A stretch of 8,887 nt of DNA from an uncultured Lachnospiraceae bacterium (GTDB lineage Bacteria; Bacillota; Clostridia; Lachnospirales; Lachnospiraceae). Of the stretch, positions 1-5,854 are shown in pieces. The translations under genes and the position numbers were made by a program. Each line of letters begins with the position of its first letter. Within the stretch, counting starts at the first letter, position 1. The DNA lies in assembly GCA_910588895.1 (NCBI GenBank), contig CAJUSS010000139.1, positions 1-8,887 on the forward strand, in the 5' to 3' direction. The notes below the pieces were generated by a model, which was given only the letters and a program-made list of their open reading frames with translations, ran no database searches and was not told the origin of the DNA.

Positions 1-341
1 AGCAGGCCAGACAGGGAGATTCCAGCATTGTGTTCGTAAACACAGCCCACTGAGCACCTTCTGCCCGCCTGATCAGACAAAAAGTCCTGACAGGACAGGA
101 GAACAGCCGTGGCATCTGCTGCAGGGACCGGGATATGGATCGAGATTTCCCATGATCTGACGATATACCAAACGATATGCATATGAACGGATCCGCCAGC
201 CATTATAGAGTATGGAGGCCTTATAGGGGCATCATGACGGCTGCTGCGTTTGAGTGTTTTTTGGCATGGATCCTGGATAGAAGATGAACGGGATAACGAG
301 ATGGGCAGGTAGTGCATCGATACTGGAGAGGAGGCCGGATC
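1..341. other. Upstream stretch without a recognisable gene
   Basis: I see no convincing coding region, tRNA or intrinsic terminator here. The forward frame starting at base 2 stays open to about base 157, but its predicted peptide has no recognisable motif and no start. Small inverted repeats exist (GTGTT at 31-35 with AACAC at 40-44; GTCCTG at 84-89 with CAGGAC at 91-96). None is followed by a T-tract. A promoter for the downstream protease gene should lie in this stretch, but I found no pair of -35 and -10 boxes good enough to call. The sequence may be the decayed end of an upstream gene. Confidence 0.5.
325..334 (+). promoter_or_regulatory. Ribosome binding site fixing the CPBP protease start
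   Basis: The sequence GGAGAGGAGG ends 7 nt before the GTG at 342. An in-frame GTG at 312 has no comparable Shine-Dalgarno sequence, so this site decides for the start at 342 and shortens the protein by 10 residues. Confidence 0.75.
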
Positions 342-1340
342 GTGGACGGATCACAATGGGAGCAGGTCGAGCTGGCGCAGCTTAAGGTGGACAGGCGGCA
401 TTTTTCCAGGGTGGCGCTGGGATTCCTCATCTATGATATAGTGGGGATCGGGCTGCAGCTCTGCGGGGTGCAGGCCCTCCGGCTCACCGGCTGGGACTAC
501 GGCCCTTATCGGACGACCCTCAACTGGCTGTTTAACCTTATGTTCATGTATATTCTGGCCCTGCCTGCGGCGGCCTGCTATTTTAAGACGGTCCCCAAGT
601 TCGGGGAGGTCCGGCATGAGCGATGGGAATTTACAGCCTGGCTGGTGGTGGTCCTTATCGGGCTTGCTATGGGATATTTTGGAAATATCGTGGGGTCTTT
701 GGTGTCCGGTTTCACCGGAGGGATCTCGGCGGATTATGAGGGACTGATGGACATGATCTTTGAAGGGAACATGTTCCTGACCTTTTTAAACGTGGTGATC
801 GGTGCGCCGATCGTGGAGGAGCTCCTGCTCCGGAAATTTTTGATCGACAGGACGATCGGATATGGGGAAAAGCTGTCGGTCCTTTTATCGGGCACACTTT
901 TTGGTCTGATGCACGGGAATTTCCAGCAGTTCTTTTATGCGTTCGCGCTGGGCGCTCTTTTTGCCTACATCTACTGCAAGACCGGGAAGATCAAAAATAC
1001 GATCCTCTTCCACATGTGGATCAATTTCAGCGGCAGCATCCTGGTGCCCGGTCTGCTCCGGCCGGTCGTGGCGGCTATGGACGGGGGTGGGACAGAGGAG
1101 GAGATGTTCCAGGCTGCGGTGGGGCTGCTCTTTGTCGCTGCGGGCCTTGCCCTGCTCAGCTATATGCTGCTCCAGCTGGTCGCTGCGGTGGCAGGACTGA
1201 TCTTGTTCTTTGTCTTTAAGCGGTATATCTGCTTTTATCCTGGGATACGGCAGCTGCCCAGGGGGAAACGGCTTTTGACCGTGCTGGTGAACCCTGGGAT
1301 GCTGGCCTTTGTGGGGCTTTGTATATGGGGATTTTTTTGA
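342..1340 (+). CDS. CPBP-family intramembrane metalloprotease (CAAX protease/Abi type)
   Basis: This is a polytopic membrane protein of 332 residues from the GTG start. It carries the three conserved motifs of the CPBP (Rce1/Abi, MEROPS M79-like) family. The first is EExxxR as EELLLR at residues 159-164. The second is FxxxH ending in His191 (FGLMHGN), and the third is HxxxN as HMWIN at 224-228. The Glu and His residues are the expected metal and catalytic ligands inside the membrane. Several hydrophobic segments precede the motifs and two more follow them, ending in a long hydrophobic C-terminal stretch. Bacterial members are linked to peptide maturation, bacteriocin self-immunity or unknown membrane proteolysis. 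Nothing next to it (no bacteriocin precursor or ABC transporter) points to a substrate. The gene stands alone, and the leuS promoter begins 2 bp after its stop. The family call is firm and the biological role is unknown. Confidence 0.9.
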   Translation: MDGSQWEQVELAQLKVDRRHFSRVALGFLIYDIVGIGLQLCGVQALRLTGWDYGPYRTTLNWLFNLMFMYILALPAAACYFKTVPKFGEVRHERWEFTAWLVVVLIGLAMGYFGNIVGSLVSGFTGGISADYEGLMDMIFEGNMFLTFLNVVIGAPIVEELLLRKFLIDRTIGYGEKLSVLLSGTLFGLMHGNFQQFFYAFALGALFAYIYCKTGKIKNTILFHMWINFSGSILVPGLLRPVVAAMDGGGTEEEMFQAAVGLLFVAAGLALLSYMLLQLVAAVAGLILFFVFKRYICFYPGIRQLPRGKRLLTVLVNPGMLAFVGLCIWGFF

Positions 1341-1341
1341 C

Positions 1342-1370
1342 TTGACAGGACAAGGGTCTTATGCTAAATT
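1342..1370 (+). promoter_or_regulatory. Sigma-A type promoter of the T-box/leuS unit
   Basis: A perfect -35 box TTGACA (1342-1347) is separated by 17 bp from the -10 box TAAATT (1365-1370). The -10 box is preceded by an extended TGC element (1362-1364). Transcription should start near 1377, giving a leader of about 465 nt before leuS. The promoter begins 2 bp after the stop of the protease gene, so leuS does not need read-through from upstream. Confidence 0.85.
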
Positions 1371-1376
1371 AACAGA

Positions 1377-1740
1377 TAGTTTAAATGCGAAGACGAGGAA
1401 GAGTAGGGTCCAAGGAGGAGCAGAGAGCTGCCGGGCGGTGCGAGGCAGTTCCGAGAGGGGCTTGAACTGGCCTTCGAGCAGCACGCCGAAAACGGTCCGG
1501 CAGAGCAGCTACCGTGCTTTTTGCAGGATGCTCTGGGGATCTGCAGAGTAAGCGCCGCCGGTCATCCGCCGTTACAGGGAATGAGGGCACACGGAAAAAG
1601 ATCTCGTGTGAACCAGAGTGGTACCGCGCAAAGTGGGATCCGCCCGCCCGGGAGGACTATAGCAGGAACGGGCATGGCCGGATATGGATAGGAGCCTTGC
1701 GTCTCTGGCTGGATCAGGCAGCGGAGACGGAGGGCTTTTT
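1377..1740 (+). promoter_or_regulatory. T-box riboswitch leader of leuS (tRNA-sensing antitermination)
   Basis: A transcriptional riboswitch that reads the charging state of a tRNA. Stem I has the S-turn strand AGTA (1402-1405) opposite GAA (1464-1466). A 6-bp helix joins GGGTCC (1406-1411) to the strand at 1458-1463. The distal hairpin CTGCC/GGCAG (1428-1432 with 1444-1448) holds the loop GGGCGGTGCGA. The F-box CCGTTA lies at 1569-1574, and stem III pairs CACACG (1588-1593) with CGTGTG (1605-1610). The T-box core AGTGGTACCGCG is at 1617-1628. The antiterminator pairs CCAGAG (1613-1618) with CTCTGG (1703-1708) and GCGCAA (1626-1631) with TTGCGT (1697-1702), leaving bulge TGGTACC. The bulge tetranucleotide UGGU (1619-1622) would pair with a tRNA ending in ACCA, which fits tRNA-Leu. 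The specifier is discussed in the findings. Confidence 0.93.
1694..1740 (+). terminator. T-box regulated intrinsic terminator (attenuator)
   Basis: The strand at 1694-1706 (GCCTTGCGTCTCT) pairs with 1723-1735 (GAGACGGAGGGC side) in a 13-position stem with one G-G mismatch and two or so G-U pairs. Five T residues follow (1736-1740). The 5' arm is the same sequence that forms the 3' strand of the antiterminator, so the two structures exclude each other. This is the off-state when charged tRNA is abundant. Confidence 0.9.
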
Positions 1741-1746
1741 GAGTCT

Positions 1747-1770
1747 CGGCACGACCGCCCCGCCGTGCTG
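1747..1770 (+). other. Small hairpin between attenuator and leuS
   Basis: CGGCACG (1747-1753) can pair with CGTGCTG (1764-1770) in a 7-bp stem with one G-U pair. It has no T-tract and lies in the roughly 100-nt stretch between the attenuator and the leuS ribosome binding site. It may only be a spacer structure in the read-through transcript. Confidence 0.3.
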
Positions 1771-1841
1771 CGGCAGTCTTCACAACAGGAGCCAAGGCGA
1801 TAGCACGGGCGCGTTCGACATCATCGTAGGAGGAATGGAAA

Positions 1842-4256
1842 ATGGCTGTACAGTACAACCACACCGCCATCGAGAAGAAATGGCGGGAGAACTGGGAGAA
1901 GTCTCCCATCAATGTAAATGACGGAAAGAAAGAGAAATACTATTGTCTGGATATGTTCCCCTATCCGTCCGGCAGCGGTCTCCATGTAGGCCATTGGAGA
2001 GGCTATGTGATCTCCGATGTGTGGAGCCGTTACCAGCTGCTAAAGGGCAGATATGTGATCCATCCCATGGGCTGGGATGCCTTCGGCCTTCCGGCAGAGA
2101 ACTACGCGATCAAGATGGGGATCCATCCGGCGATCTCCACGGCCCAGAACGTGGCCAATATCAAGAAGCAGATCGGACAGATCGCCGCGATCTACGACTG
2201 GGATATGGAGGTGAACACCACCGATCCCGGCTTCTATAAATGGACCCAGTGGATCTTCGTCCAGATGTTCAAGAAGGGCTTAGCCTACGAGAAGGAATTC
2301 CCGATCAACTGGTGCCCCTCCTGTAAGACCGGCCTGGCGAACGAAGAGGTGGTCAACGGCTGCTGTGAACGCTGCGGCACTGCGGTCACCAAGAAGAACC
2401 TGCGCCAGTGGATGTTAAAGATCACCGCCTATGCGGAGCGCCTGTTAAATGACTTGGATAAGCTGGATTGGCCGGAGAAGGTCAAGAAGATGCAGACCGA
2501 CTGGATCGGAAGGAGCTACGGCGCAGAGGTGGAGTTTCCTGTTGAGGGAAGCGGCGAGAAGATCACCGTCTACACCACCAGACCGGACACCCTCCACGGC
2601 GCCACTTTCATGGTGCTGGCTCCGGAGCATAAGCTGGCCAAGGAGCTGGCTACCGACGAGACCAGGGAGGCGGTGGAGAAGTACATCTTCGACTCCTCCA
2701 TGCGTTCCAATGTAGACCGTATGCAGGCCAAGGACAAGACCGGCGTGTTCACCGGCAGCTACGCCGTGAACCCATTGAACGGTGCCAAGATCCCGATCTG
2801 GCTGTCCGACTATGTACTGGTGGACTACGGTACCGGCGCGATCATGTGCGTTCCCGCCCATGACGACCGTGACTTTGAATTTGCGAAGAAATTCGATATC
2901 CCGATCATCCAGGTCATCGCAAAGGACGGCAAGGAGATCTGCGATATGAAAGAGGCCTACACCGAGGCCAGCGGCACCATGATCAATTCCGGTGAGTGGA
3001 ACGGCATGGAGTCTGCGGTATTAAAGAAGGAAGCCCCCGCGATCATCGAGAAGATGGGCATCGGGCGCAAGACAGTGAACTACAAGCTCCGGGATTGGGT
3101 GTTCTCCCGTCAGCGTTACTGGGGAGAGCCGATCCCGATCATCCATTGCCCCAAGTGCGGCTGTGTGCCGGTGCCTGAGGACCAGCTGCCCTTAGAGCTG
3201 CCGGATGTGGAGAGCTATCAGCCCACAGGCACAGGCGAATCCCCGCTGGCGGACATCAAGGAATGGGTGGAATGCACCTGCCCGGTCTGCGGCGCTCCCT
3301 CCAAGCGGGAGACCAACACCATGCCCCAGTGGGCAGGATCCTCCTGGTATTTCCTGCGCTATGTGGACAGCAAGAACGACAAGGAGCTGGTCTCCAGGGA
3401 GAAAGCGGACCGATATCTGCCGGTGGATATGTACATCGGCGGCGTAGAGCATGCGGTGCTCCATCTGCTGTACTCCCGCTTTTACACCAAGTTCCTGTGC
3501 GACATCGGCGTGATCGACTTTGACGAGCCCTTTAAGAAGCTGTTCAATCAGGGCATGATCACCGGAAAGAACGGCATCAAGATGAGCAAGTCCAAGGGCA
3601 ATGTGGTCTCCCCCGACGATCTGGTGCGGGATTACGGCTGTGATTCCCTTCGCCTCTACGAACTGTTCGTGGGACCGCCGGAGCTGGATGCGGAGTGGGA
3701 CGACCGGGGCATCGAGGGCGTATCCCGTTTCCTGAACCGCTTCTGGAACCTGGTCATGGGCAGCAAGGATAAGGATGTGAAGGCCACCAAGGAGATGGAG
3801 AAGCTGCGCCATAAGCTGGTCTTTGACATCGAGCAGCGTTTTGAACAGTTTAATCTAAATACCGTTATCTCCGGCTTCATGGAGTACAATAACAAGCTGA
3901 TCGAGCTCTCCAAGAAGGAGGGCGGCATCGATAAGGAGACCTTAAGGACCTTCGTGATCTTGCTGGCTCCATTTGCGCCCCATATCGGCGAGGAGCTGTG
4001 GCAGCAGCTTGGCGGTACGGACAGCGTATTCCACTCCACATGGCCGGAGTACGACGAGGAGGCTATGAAGGACGATCAGGTAGAGATCGCCGTCCAGGTC
4101 AACGGAAAGACCAGGGCTGTGGTCAGCCTGCCCGCAGATGTATCAAAAGAGGACGCGATCGCTGCAGGGAAAGAAGCTGTGGCGGATAAGCTGACCGGGA
4201 CGATCGTGAAAGAGATCTATGTGCCGGGACGGATCATCAATATCGTACAGAAATGA
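1842..4256 (+). CDS. leuS: Leucine--tRNA ligase (LeuRS)
   Basis: This cytoplasmic class Ia aminoacyl-tRNA synthetase charges tRNA-Leu with leucine using ATP. The 804 residues match the usual size of the Bacillus-type enzyme. The HIGH signature appears as HVGH at 48-51 after MFPYPSGSGL, and the KMSKS loop is at 580-584 (KMSKSKGN). A zinc-ribbon-like cysteine group is seen at C158/C161 and C174/C175/C178, with a second CPxCG-type pair in the region before TMPQWAGSSWYF. The CP1 editing domain is intact. It has TTRPDTLHG around 245-253 and AHDDRD at 339-344, whose last Asp matches the conserved editing Asp (D345 in E. coli). The C-terminal anticodon-binding and KTR-type (VNGKTR) end is complete. 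The start ATG is preceded by AGGAGG (1828-1833), 8 nt away. The gene is transcribed alone under the T-box and ends in its own terminator. Codon use is strongly biased, as expected for a highly expressed gene. Confidence 0.98.
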   Translation: MAVQYNHTAIEKKWRENWEKSPINVNDGKKEKYYCLDMFPYPSGSGLHVGHWRGYVISDVWSRYQLLKGRYVIHPMGWDAFGLPAENYAIKMGIHPAISTAQNVANIKKQIGQIAAIYDWDMEVNTTDPGFYKWTQWIFVQMFKKGLAYEKEFPINWCPSCKTGLANEEVVNGCCERCGTAVTKKNLRQWMLKITAYAERLLNDLDKLDWPEKVKKMQTDWIGRSYGAEVEFPVEGSGEKITVYTTRPDTLHGATFMVLAPEHKLAKELATDETREAVEKYIFDSSMRSNVDRMQAKDKTGVFTGSYAVNPLNGAKIPIWLSDYVLVDYGTGAIMCVPAHDDRDFEFAKKFDIPIIQVIAKDGKEICDMKEAYTEASGTMINSGEWNGMESAVLKKEAPAIIEKMGIGRKTVNYKLRDWVFSRQRYWGEPIPIIHCPKCGCVPVPEDQLPLELPDVESYQPTGTGESPLADIKEWVECTCPVCGAPSKRETNTMPQWAGSSWYFLRYVDSKNDKELVSREKADRYLPVDMYIGGVEHAVLHLLYSRFYTKFLCDIGVIDFDEPFKKLFNQGMITGKNGIKMSKSKGNVVSPDDLVRDYGCDSLRLYELFVGPPELDAEWDDRGIEGVSRFLNRFWNLVMGSKDKDVKATKEMEKLRHKLVFDIEQRFEQFNLNTVISGFMEYNNKLIELSKKEGGIDKETLRTFVILLAPFAPHIGEELWQQLGGTDSVFHSTWPEYDEEAMKDDQVEIAVQVNGKTRAVVSLPADVSKEDAIAAGKEAVADKLTGTIVKEIYVPGRIINIVQK

Positions 4257-4306
4257 GCAGAGAAAAAATAGAAAAGGCGATCGGATACCATATATATGGA
4301 TAAAGG

Positions 4307-4346
4307 AGCCGCAGCATCAAAGGAGTTTTTGATGCTGCGGCTTTTT
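4307..4346 (+). terminator. Intrinsic terminator of leuS
   Basis: A 15-bp perfect stem pairs 4307-4321 with 4328-4342 (core GCCGCAGCATC) around a 6-nt loop, followed by TTTTT to 4346. It sits about 50 nt after the leuS stop. The stop codon of the minus-strand ribbon-helix-helix gene lies in the T-tract, so transcripts from that side also meet the hairpin. Their T-tract is poor. Confidence 0.93.
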
Positions 4347-4542
4347 ATATCTTAGGATCTGGGTCATTTTTGACCGCTCCCAAGCCCTCTTGCTCTTTTT
4401 TCAAAGACTCCGATCCTAAACGTATCAACTCTACCGTCGCTTCTGAACGTGTCTGATAACGTTGTTCAAATCGGAAATCCTCGATCTTTTGAAAAAGCTC
4501 ATTATCAACCGATACAGTATATCGTGGCCTGTCTGTAGCCAT
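4345..4542 (-). CDS. Small ribbon-helix-helix (Arc/MetJ-like) DNA-binding protein
   Basis: A 65-residue protein with the shape of a ribbon-helix-helix repressor. A beta strand RYTVSVD (residues 7-13) is followed by helix A (NELFQKIEDFRFEQ), a turn with RYQTRSEA, and helix B (TVELIRLGSESLKKE). A charged, probably flexible tail ends in DPDPKI. Such proteins dimerise and insert the paired strands into the major groove. They are often autoregulators, antitoxins or plasmid-control proteins. I chose the ATG at 4542 because GAGGTG stands 6 nt upstream. An in-frame ATG at 4566 would add 8 residues but overlaps a TATGAT box and lacks a good Shine-Dalgarno sequence. No toxin gene is visible next to it. 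Its partner is the divergent paralogue starting at 4601. The fold call is good; the function is inferred only from the fold. Confidence 0.75.
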   Translation of the reverse strand: MATDRPRYTVSVDNELFQKIEDFRFEQRYQTRSEATVELIRLGSESLKKEQEGLGAVKNDPDPKI

Positions 4543-4548
4543 TCTCAT

Positions 4549-4554
4549 CACCTC
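4549..4554 (-). promoter_or_regulatory. Ribosome binding site deciding the minus-strand RHH start
   Basis: GAGGTG on the minus strand lies 6 nt before the ATG at 4542 and supports this start over the ATG at 4566. Confidence 0.6.
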
Positions 4555-4561
4555 ACTTGTG

Positions 4562-4567
4562 ATCATA
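4562..4567 (-). promoter_or_regulatory. Possible -10 box for the minus-strand RHH gene
   Basis: The minus strand reads TATGAT here, a five-of-six match to the consensus. The best -35 candidate is CTTGGC or TTGGCC, 15-16 bp upstream, which is weak. Transcription would start close to the ribosome binding site, leaving almost no leader. An imperfect inverted repeat (CACT...AGTG, with TGAT/ATCA inside, about 4554-4575) overlaps the box and could be an operator for either RHH protein. Both ideas are inference. Confidence 0.35.
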
Positions 4568-4600
4568 CATCAGTGAACCAGAGGCCAAGGAGGTGAGGAT

Positions 4601-4717
4601 ATGGCGACTGATCTTAGAAGGTTCACGATCTCTGTCACGCCAAGTATGGAGATGGCATTGGATGCAGCGAAAAAAGAGCGCTATCACAAAGGGACACAAA
4701 ATGACATGATCAGATAA
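4601..4717 (+). pseudogene. Truncated ribbon-helix-helix gene, 38 codons
   Basis: A short reading frame with a strong ribosome binding site (AAGGAGGTGAGG just upstream of the ATG). It encodes a strand (RRFTISVT), helix A (PSMEMALDAAKKERY) and the start of helix B (TQNDMIR), then stops at TAA. Full ribbon-helix-helix proteins of this kind continue helix B for another 10 residues or more, so the core fold is incomplete. The protein resembles the divergent gene at 4345-4542 in plan. Both begin MATD, have R[YF]T[VI]SV, and have E-x-RY before the turn. The other two downstream frames do not restore a convincing helix B, so no simple one-base frameshift explains the loss. It may be a remnant or a small peptide that is still translated. 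Confidence 0.55.
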
Positions 4718-4749
4718 GGGAGGTGTGGATCTGACCTGGTGTGGTATAA

Positions 4750-4878
4750 AAAAAGCTGACAGCCCATTCTCAAGGATCTCATGATAAAGACCAAGAGGAT
4801 AAGGCGGTGTTCAAAGCGGCACGTAAATATGACCATGGATACAAAGTACATCGATATTATCGGATTGAAAAAATATAA
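4750..4878 (+). pseudogene. Possible decayed coding remnant
   Basis: The frame beginning AAA AAG CTG after a TAA at 4747 stays open for 42 codons to TAA at 4876. Its end reads KYDHGYKVHRYYRIEKI, preceded by DKDQEDKAVFKAA. This looks more protein-like (charged helix followed by an aromatic, basic strand) than random sequence. It has no ATG, GTG or TTG start and no ribosome binding site in phase. I cannot name a family. The stretch is more AT-rich than the flanking genes and follows a truncated RHH gene, so decay of a mobile or accessory gene is plausible. Chance is the alternative. Confidence 0.25.
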
Positions 4879-4893
4879 ACTTTATGGTACTAT
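4865..4893 (+). promoter_or_regulatory. Promoter of the Crp/Fnr-type regulator
   Basis: The -35 box TTGAAA (4865-4870) and the -10 box TACTAT (4888-4893) are 17 bp apart, with an extended TGG element at 4885-4887. Transcription should start near 4900, some 50-70 nt before the coding region. Confidence 0.65.
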
Positions 4894-4967
4894 GATCTGT
4901 ACAAAAGTAAAATTGAAAGCAGGTGGAAAAATAGGAGCGTGGAAATTTGGATATGAGGACAAGCAGT

Positions 4968-5630
4968 ATGGAAAACAGAGTGCTCACCCCAAAGGAGGAA
5001 GGGATCCTGCGGTCGATCGGCACAGCGTTCACCGCCCAGCCAGGGCAGCCGATCTATCTGAAGGGCGATCTGGCCGATCGGATCTATTATGTCTTAAAGG
5101 GCCGGGTGCGGGTATTTGAGAACCTGTATTCCGGGCGGGAGCTGACGCTGGATGTGGTGGAGGCCGGGCGGATCTTCGGTGAATCGGCATTTGTGATCGG
5201 CAATACCCGGCCTACCTGTGTCCAGGCGGTCAATGAGGCTTCGCTGCTCTCCTTCCGCCCGGGGGATGCGCTCCCCTATTTTAAGAGCATGCCTCAGCTG
5301 GCGCTCCATTTTCTCCAGCTCTGTTCCGGGACTATGGACCATCTGACGGCCAGGATGGAGGCCCAGTGCCTACTGGACCGATATGGAAAGGTGGCGGCGT
5401 ATATCCTGGATGAGACGGCGTTTGATTCCGTGGAAAAGGGGACAGCGGGAGGAGTGCTCCCCTATACCCATGAGGAGCTGGCTATGTCCTTAGGCCTTAA
5501 CCGGTCTACCGTGACCCAGGTCTTAAAGGGATTTGAGGAAAACAGATGGCTGGAGAGCGGGTATCGGTCGATCAAGGTCTTAGACCGGCAGGCGCTGACG
5601 GAAGTAGTGGAGCGGCAGAAGGACCGGTAA
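4968..5630 (+). CDS. Crp/Fnr-family transcriptional regulator
   Basis: A soluble DNA-binding regulator of 220 residues. A cyclic-nucleotide-binding-type beta-roll spans about residues 20-105 (GQPIYLKGD, YYVLKGRVRVFE, GRIFGES). A dimerisation helix runs at about 108-138. A winged helix-turn-helix lies at about 167-205, with recognition helix NRSTVTQVLKGFE. In the phosphate-binding region, Glu72 and Arg81 fall where Crp has its cAMP-contacting Glu and Arg. The cysteines (84, 119, 134) do not fit an Fnr iron-sulfur cluster. Recognition-helix positions differ from Crp, with Ser and Gln where Crp has Glu and Arg, so a different operator is expected. Two starts are possible. The ATG at 4968 has GAGG 9 nt upstream, and a TTG at 4947 has AGGAG 9 nt upstream and adds 7 residues; I prefer the ATG. 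The ligand and targets are unknown. A palindromic terminator separates it from the YitT gene. Confidence 0.9.
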   Translation: MENRVLTPKEEGILRSIGTAFTAQPGQPIYLKGDLADRIYYVLKGRVRVFENLYSGRELTLDVVEAGRIFGESAFVIGNTRPTCVQAVNEASLLSFRPGDALPYFKSMPQLALHFLQLCSGTMDHLTARMEAQCLLDRYGKVAAYILDETAFDSVEKGTAGGVLPYTHEELAMSLGLNRSTVTQVLKGFEENRWLESGYRSIKVLDRQALTEVVERQKDR

Positions 5631-5729
5631 GGCAGGAAGGACCATGAGGCAGATAGACCTATGTGCGCTTAAAAGAAGGCGGGCCCATAGGAAGAGAGCC
5701 TAAAAGAAAAAGTCAGCCAGATATTTTGT

Positions 5730-5758
5730 AAGATCGTTGCATATGCAACGATCTTTTT
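5730..5758 (+). terminator. Intrinsic terminator formed by a perfect 26-bp palindrome
   Basis: The half-site AAGATCGTTGCAT (5730-5742) is followed directly by its exact reverse complement (5743-5755), and the T-tract runs to 5758. As RNA it forms a stem of about 11 bp with a small CATATG turn. It lies about 100 nt after the Crp/Fnr gene and fits as its terminator. The same palindrome is also a good shape for a dimeric regulator site. Confidence 0.8.
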
Positions 5759-5770
5759 CTGCACCCAGGA

Positions 5771-5776
5771 TATAAT
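5771..5776 (+). promoter_or_regulatory. Candidate -10 box for the YitT gene
   Basis: A perfect TATAAT lies 79 nt before the start codon at 5855. No good -35 box is found at 16-18 bp; that position falls in the 3' arm of the palindrome (5743-5755). The promoter may therefore depend on an activator, or the call may be chance. Confidence 0.4.
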
Positions 5777-5844
5777 TGAAAATTAGAAAAACAAATGTGG
5801 CGGCCCAGATACCCTGGATAGTCACAAACAAATACCTGCAGGAT

Positions 5845-5849
5845 GGAGG
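5845..5849 (+). promoter_or_regulatory. Ribosome binding site deciding the YitT start
   Basis: GGAGG lies 5 nt before the ATG at 5855. The in-frame ATG at 5843 overlaps this site and has no ribosome binding site of its own, so 5855 is the better start. Confidence 0.75.
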
Positions 5850-5854
5850 ACGAG

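Noticed and set aside
1514..1921. Open frame of 135 codons across the T-box leader
   Set aside because: It runs through the conserved RNA elements and the attenuator and into the leuS start; the RNA structure explains the sequence and the peptide has no motif.
3192..3812. Open frame of 206 codons antisense to leuS
   Set aside because: It lies wholly opposite a complete, strongly conserved leuS gene, has no ribosome binding site or family motif, and is explained by the biased codon use of leuS.
4288..4299. 12-bp palindrome CCATATATATGG after leuS
   Set aside because: Simple alternating AT core, short, and without a partner site; chance cannot be excluded.
4781..5119. Forward frame of 112 codons overlapping the Crp/Fnr start
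   Set aside because: It reads out of phase through the first 50 codons of the regulator, contains the regulator promoter and has no ribosome binding site.
5658..5691. Hairpin CCTATG/CATAGG after the Crp/Fnr gene
   Set aside because: It can pair, with a further 5-bp inner helix, but no T-tract follows and the strong palindromic terminator lies just downstream.
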